6,976 nucleotides of DNA from Thermoplasmata archaeon (GTDB taxonomy: Archaea > Thermoplasmatota > E2 > DHVEG-1). The stretch spans positions 1 through 6,976 of the forward strand of contig QMTB01000080.1 in the NCBI GenBank assembly GCA_003649845.1, in the 5' to 3' direction. Position numbers and translations under genes: made by a program. Positions within the stretch are counted from its first letter, which is position 1. Every line of letters starts with the position of its first letter. The notes beneath the pieces were generated by a model. The model had not been told where the DNA came from. It saw only the letters and a list, made by a program, of their open reading frames with translations, and made no database searches. This document shows positions 6,151 to 6,976 of this stretch, one piece after another.

Positions 6151-6177
6151 TTCTAGATCTATCTCTAATAGAAAACC

Positions 6178-6976
6178 ATGGATAGAGATATGGTAAAGAA
6201 ATTTCATAGAAAATCAAACAGGGATTTCAAAGAGTTAATTAAAAAACTAGAGTTACAAGCAAAGGAAACAGCTGAAGAAAGACTACCATTATATTTAGAA
6301 GTTGGGTTAAAAGACGCCGAATTAGTTCTAGATGTAGGCTGCGGATCTGGAGTTGTAACTAGAGATCTTGTAAATCTAACTCAGGGATTAGTTGTAGGGG
6401 TAGATGAATCTCCTGATATGATAGAAGTAGCAGCAGAGATACTTGCACAATATGAGAATGTAGAACTACAAGTAGCTACAGCTTATAATCTACCCTTTAA
6501 GGATAATAGTTTTGATATAACAACATGTAACCTAGTATTAATGTGGGCTCGAAATCCACAGCTTGTAGTAAATGAAATGGCTAGAGTAACAAAACATGGT
6601 GGTTATGTCTTAGCATCTCTCGAGCCAGACTACGGTGGAAAACTACACTACCCTGAGGATCCAAAGGTTGATCCTATATTCGCTGGTAAAGCGATTCGAG
6701 ATAAAGGCGGCGATCCACATATTGGTCGTAAATTAAGATGTTTATTTGTCAAAGCAGGTTTAAAAACAAAGGTTGGTATAGGCAACAGTAGAATATGGAG
6801 TTGTGAGGAGGATAAAGCCTATTATCTACATGCCAGAGATTTCTATGTTAAAGCACTTAAAAACGCTGGACTTAGCGAAGAGGAGATAGATCTATGGGAG
6901 TATAACTATCTTAAATCACTTGATGAAGGTATCCAGCTGAATTTCTTCCCGCAATTTTATGCAATAGGATTAAAAC
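6178..6976 (+). CDS. Class I SAM-dependent methyltransferase, partial at right edge
   Basis: The frame is open from ATG 6178 to the window end (266 complete codons) with no stop; the true 3' end lies outside. Motif I is VLDVGCGSG (50-58), the SAM-binding glycine loop. VVGVDES (72-78) supplies the acidic residue (D76) for the ribose, LPFKDNSFD (105-113) is the Methyltransf_11-type motif, and ARVTKHGGYVLASLEPDYGG (135-154) covers motif III. An amphipathic helical N-terminus (1-40) and a C-terminal cap (205-255) complete the fold. The closing FYAIGLK suggests that only a few residues are missing. The substrate is unknown: small molecule, quinone, lipid or protein are all possible, and the UbiE-like core does not decide. 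The gene is divergent from hps-rraA with a leaderless promoter. Starting at ATG 6190 instead would remove only four residues, and the TATA spacing favours 6178. Confidence 0.85.
   Translation, partial: MDRDMVKKFHRKSNRDFKELIKKLELQAKETAEERLPLYLEVGLKDAELVLDVGCGSGVVTRDLVNLTQGLVVGVDESPDMIEVAAEILAQYENVELQVATAYNLPFKDNSFDITTCNLVLMWARNPQLVVNEMARVTKHGGYVLASLEPDYGGKLHYPEDPKVDPIFAGKAIRDKGGDPHIGRKLRCLFVKAGLKTKVGIGNSRIWSCEEDKAYYLHARDFYVKALKNAGLSEEEIDLWEYNYLKSLDEGIQLNFFPQFYAIGLK

Noticed and set aside
5809..6196. Plus-strand ORFs of 71 and 90 codons opposite the HPS domain.
   Set aside because: Antisense to the conserved catalytic barrel; no recognisable features.
6097..6207. 37-residue N-terminal extension of the HPS-RraA protein (start at 6207).
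   Set aside because: The extension overlaps the start of the divergent methyltransferase gene and both TATA boxes, has no HPS homology, and the canonical MKLILQVALD start at 6096 has proper leaderless promoter spacing.
1..6976. CRISPR array, insertion sequence, tRNA or rRNA gene.
   Set aside because: No regularly spaced repeats, transposase motifs, terminal inverted repeats, tRNA T-arm pattern or rRNA-like sequence was seen.

Overview
The window looks like chromosomal DNA from an AT-rich, probably hyperthermophilic archaeon of the Thermoproteota (Crenarchaeota). The reasons are an archaeal/crenarchaeal-type valyl-tRNA synthetase, TATA boxes placed about 27-31 bases before start codons that have no leader, GGTGAT/GGAG-type ribosome binding sites, heavy use of ATA (Ile), AGA (Arg) and CTA (Leu), and a hexulose-6-phosphate synthase fused to an RraA-like domain. 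A Desulfurococcales-like or Ignisphaera-like origin would fit, but the sequence alone does not settle the genus.

Layout. Bases 1-399 hold no convincing gene. They contain an extremely AT-rich tract, a doubtful 37-codon leaderless ORF that overlaps two small hairpins, and two TATA-like elements sharing the 10-mer CAAACTATAT, each followed by a short dyad. Next on the + strand are valS (400-3102), an unlisted 33-residue single-span membrane protein (3117-3218) that is probably cotranscribed with valS, and a SatP/Gpr1-Fun34-YaaH acetate permease (3279-3842) with its own promoter and a palindrome against its TATA box. The permease meets a minus-strand gene tail to tail, with the two stop codons overlapping. 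That minus-strand unit is hps-rraA (6096-4804) followed by a DUF362/dicluster-ferredoxin protein (4825-3839), overlapping by 22 bases. Divergent from hps-rraA, and separated by 81 bases carrying two back-to-back TATA boxes, is a class I SAM-dependent methyltransferase that runs off the right edge.

How the genes fit together. ValRS is translation housekeeping. The permease suggests uptake of acetate or another short monocarboxylate. In archaea lacking the oxidative pentose phosphate pathway, HPS works with 6-phospho-3-hexuloisomerase (not in this window) to turn fructose 6-phosphate into ribulose 5-phosphate plus formaldehyde, supplying pentoses for nucleotides. The coupled DUF362 iron-sulfur protein and the divergent methyltransferase have no assigned substrates. 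Most of the window is ordinary chromosome. The points worth a second look are the degenerate KMSKS motif of the ValRS, the tight hps-rraA/DUF362 coupling, the small membrane protein, and the compact promoter architecture. I see no CRISPR array, insertion sequence, tRNA or rRNA.
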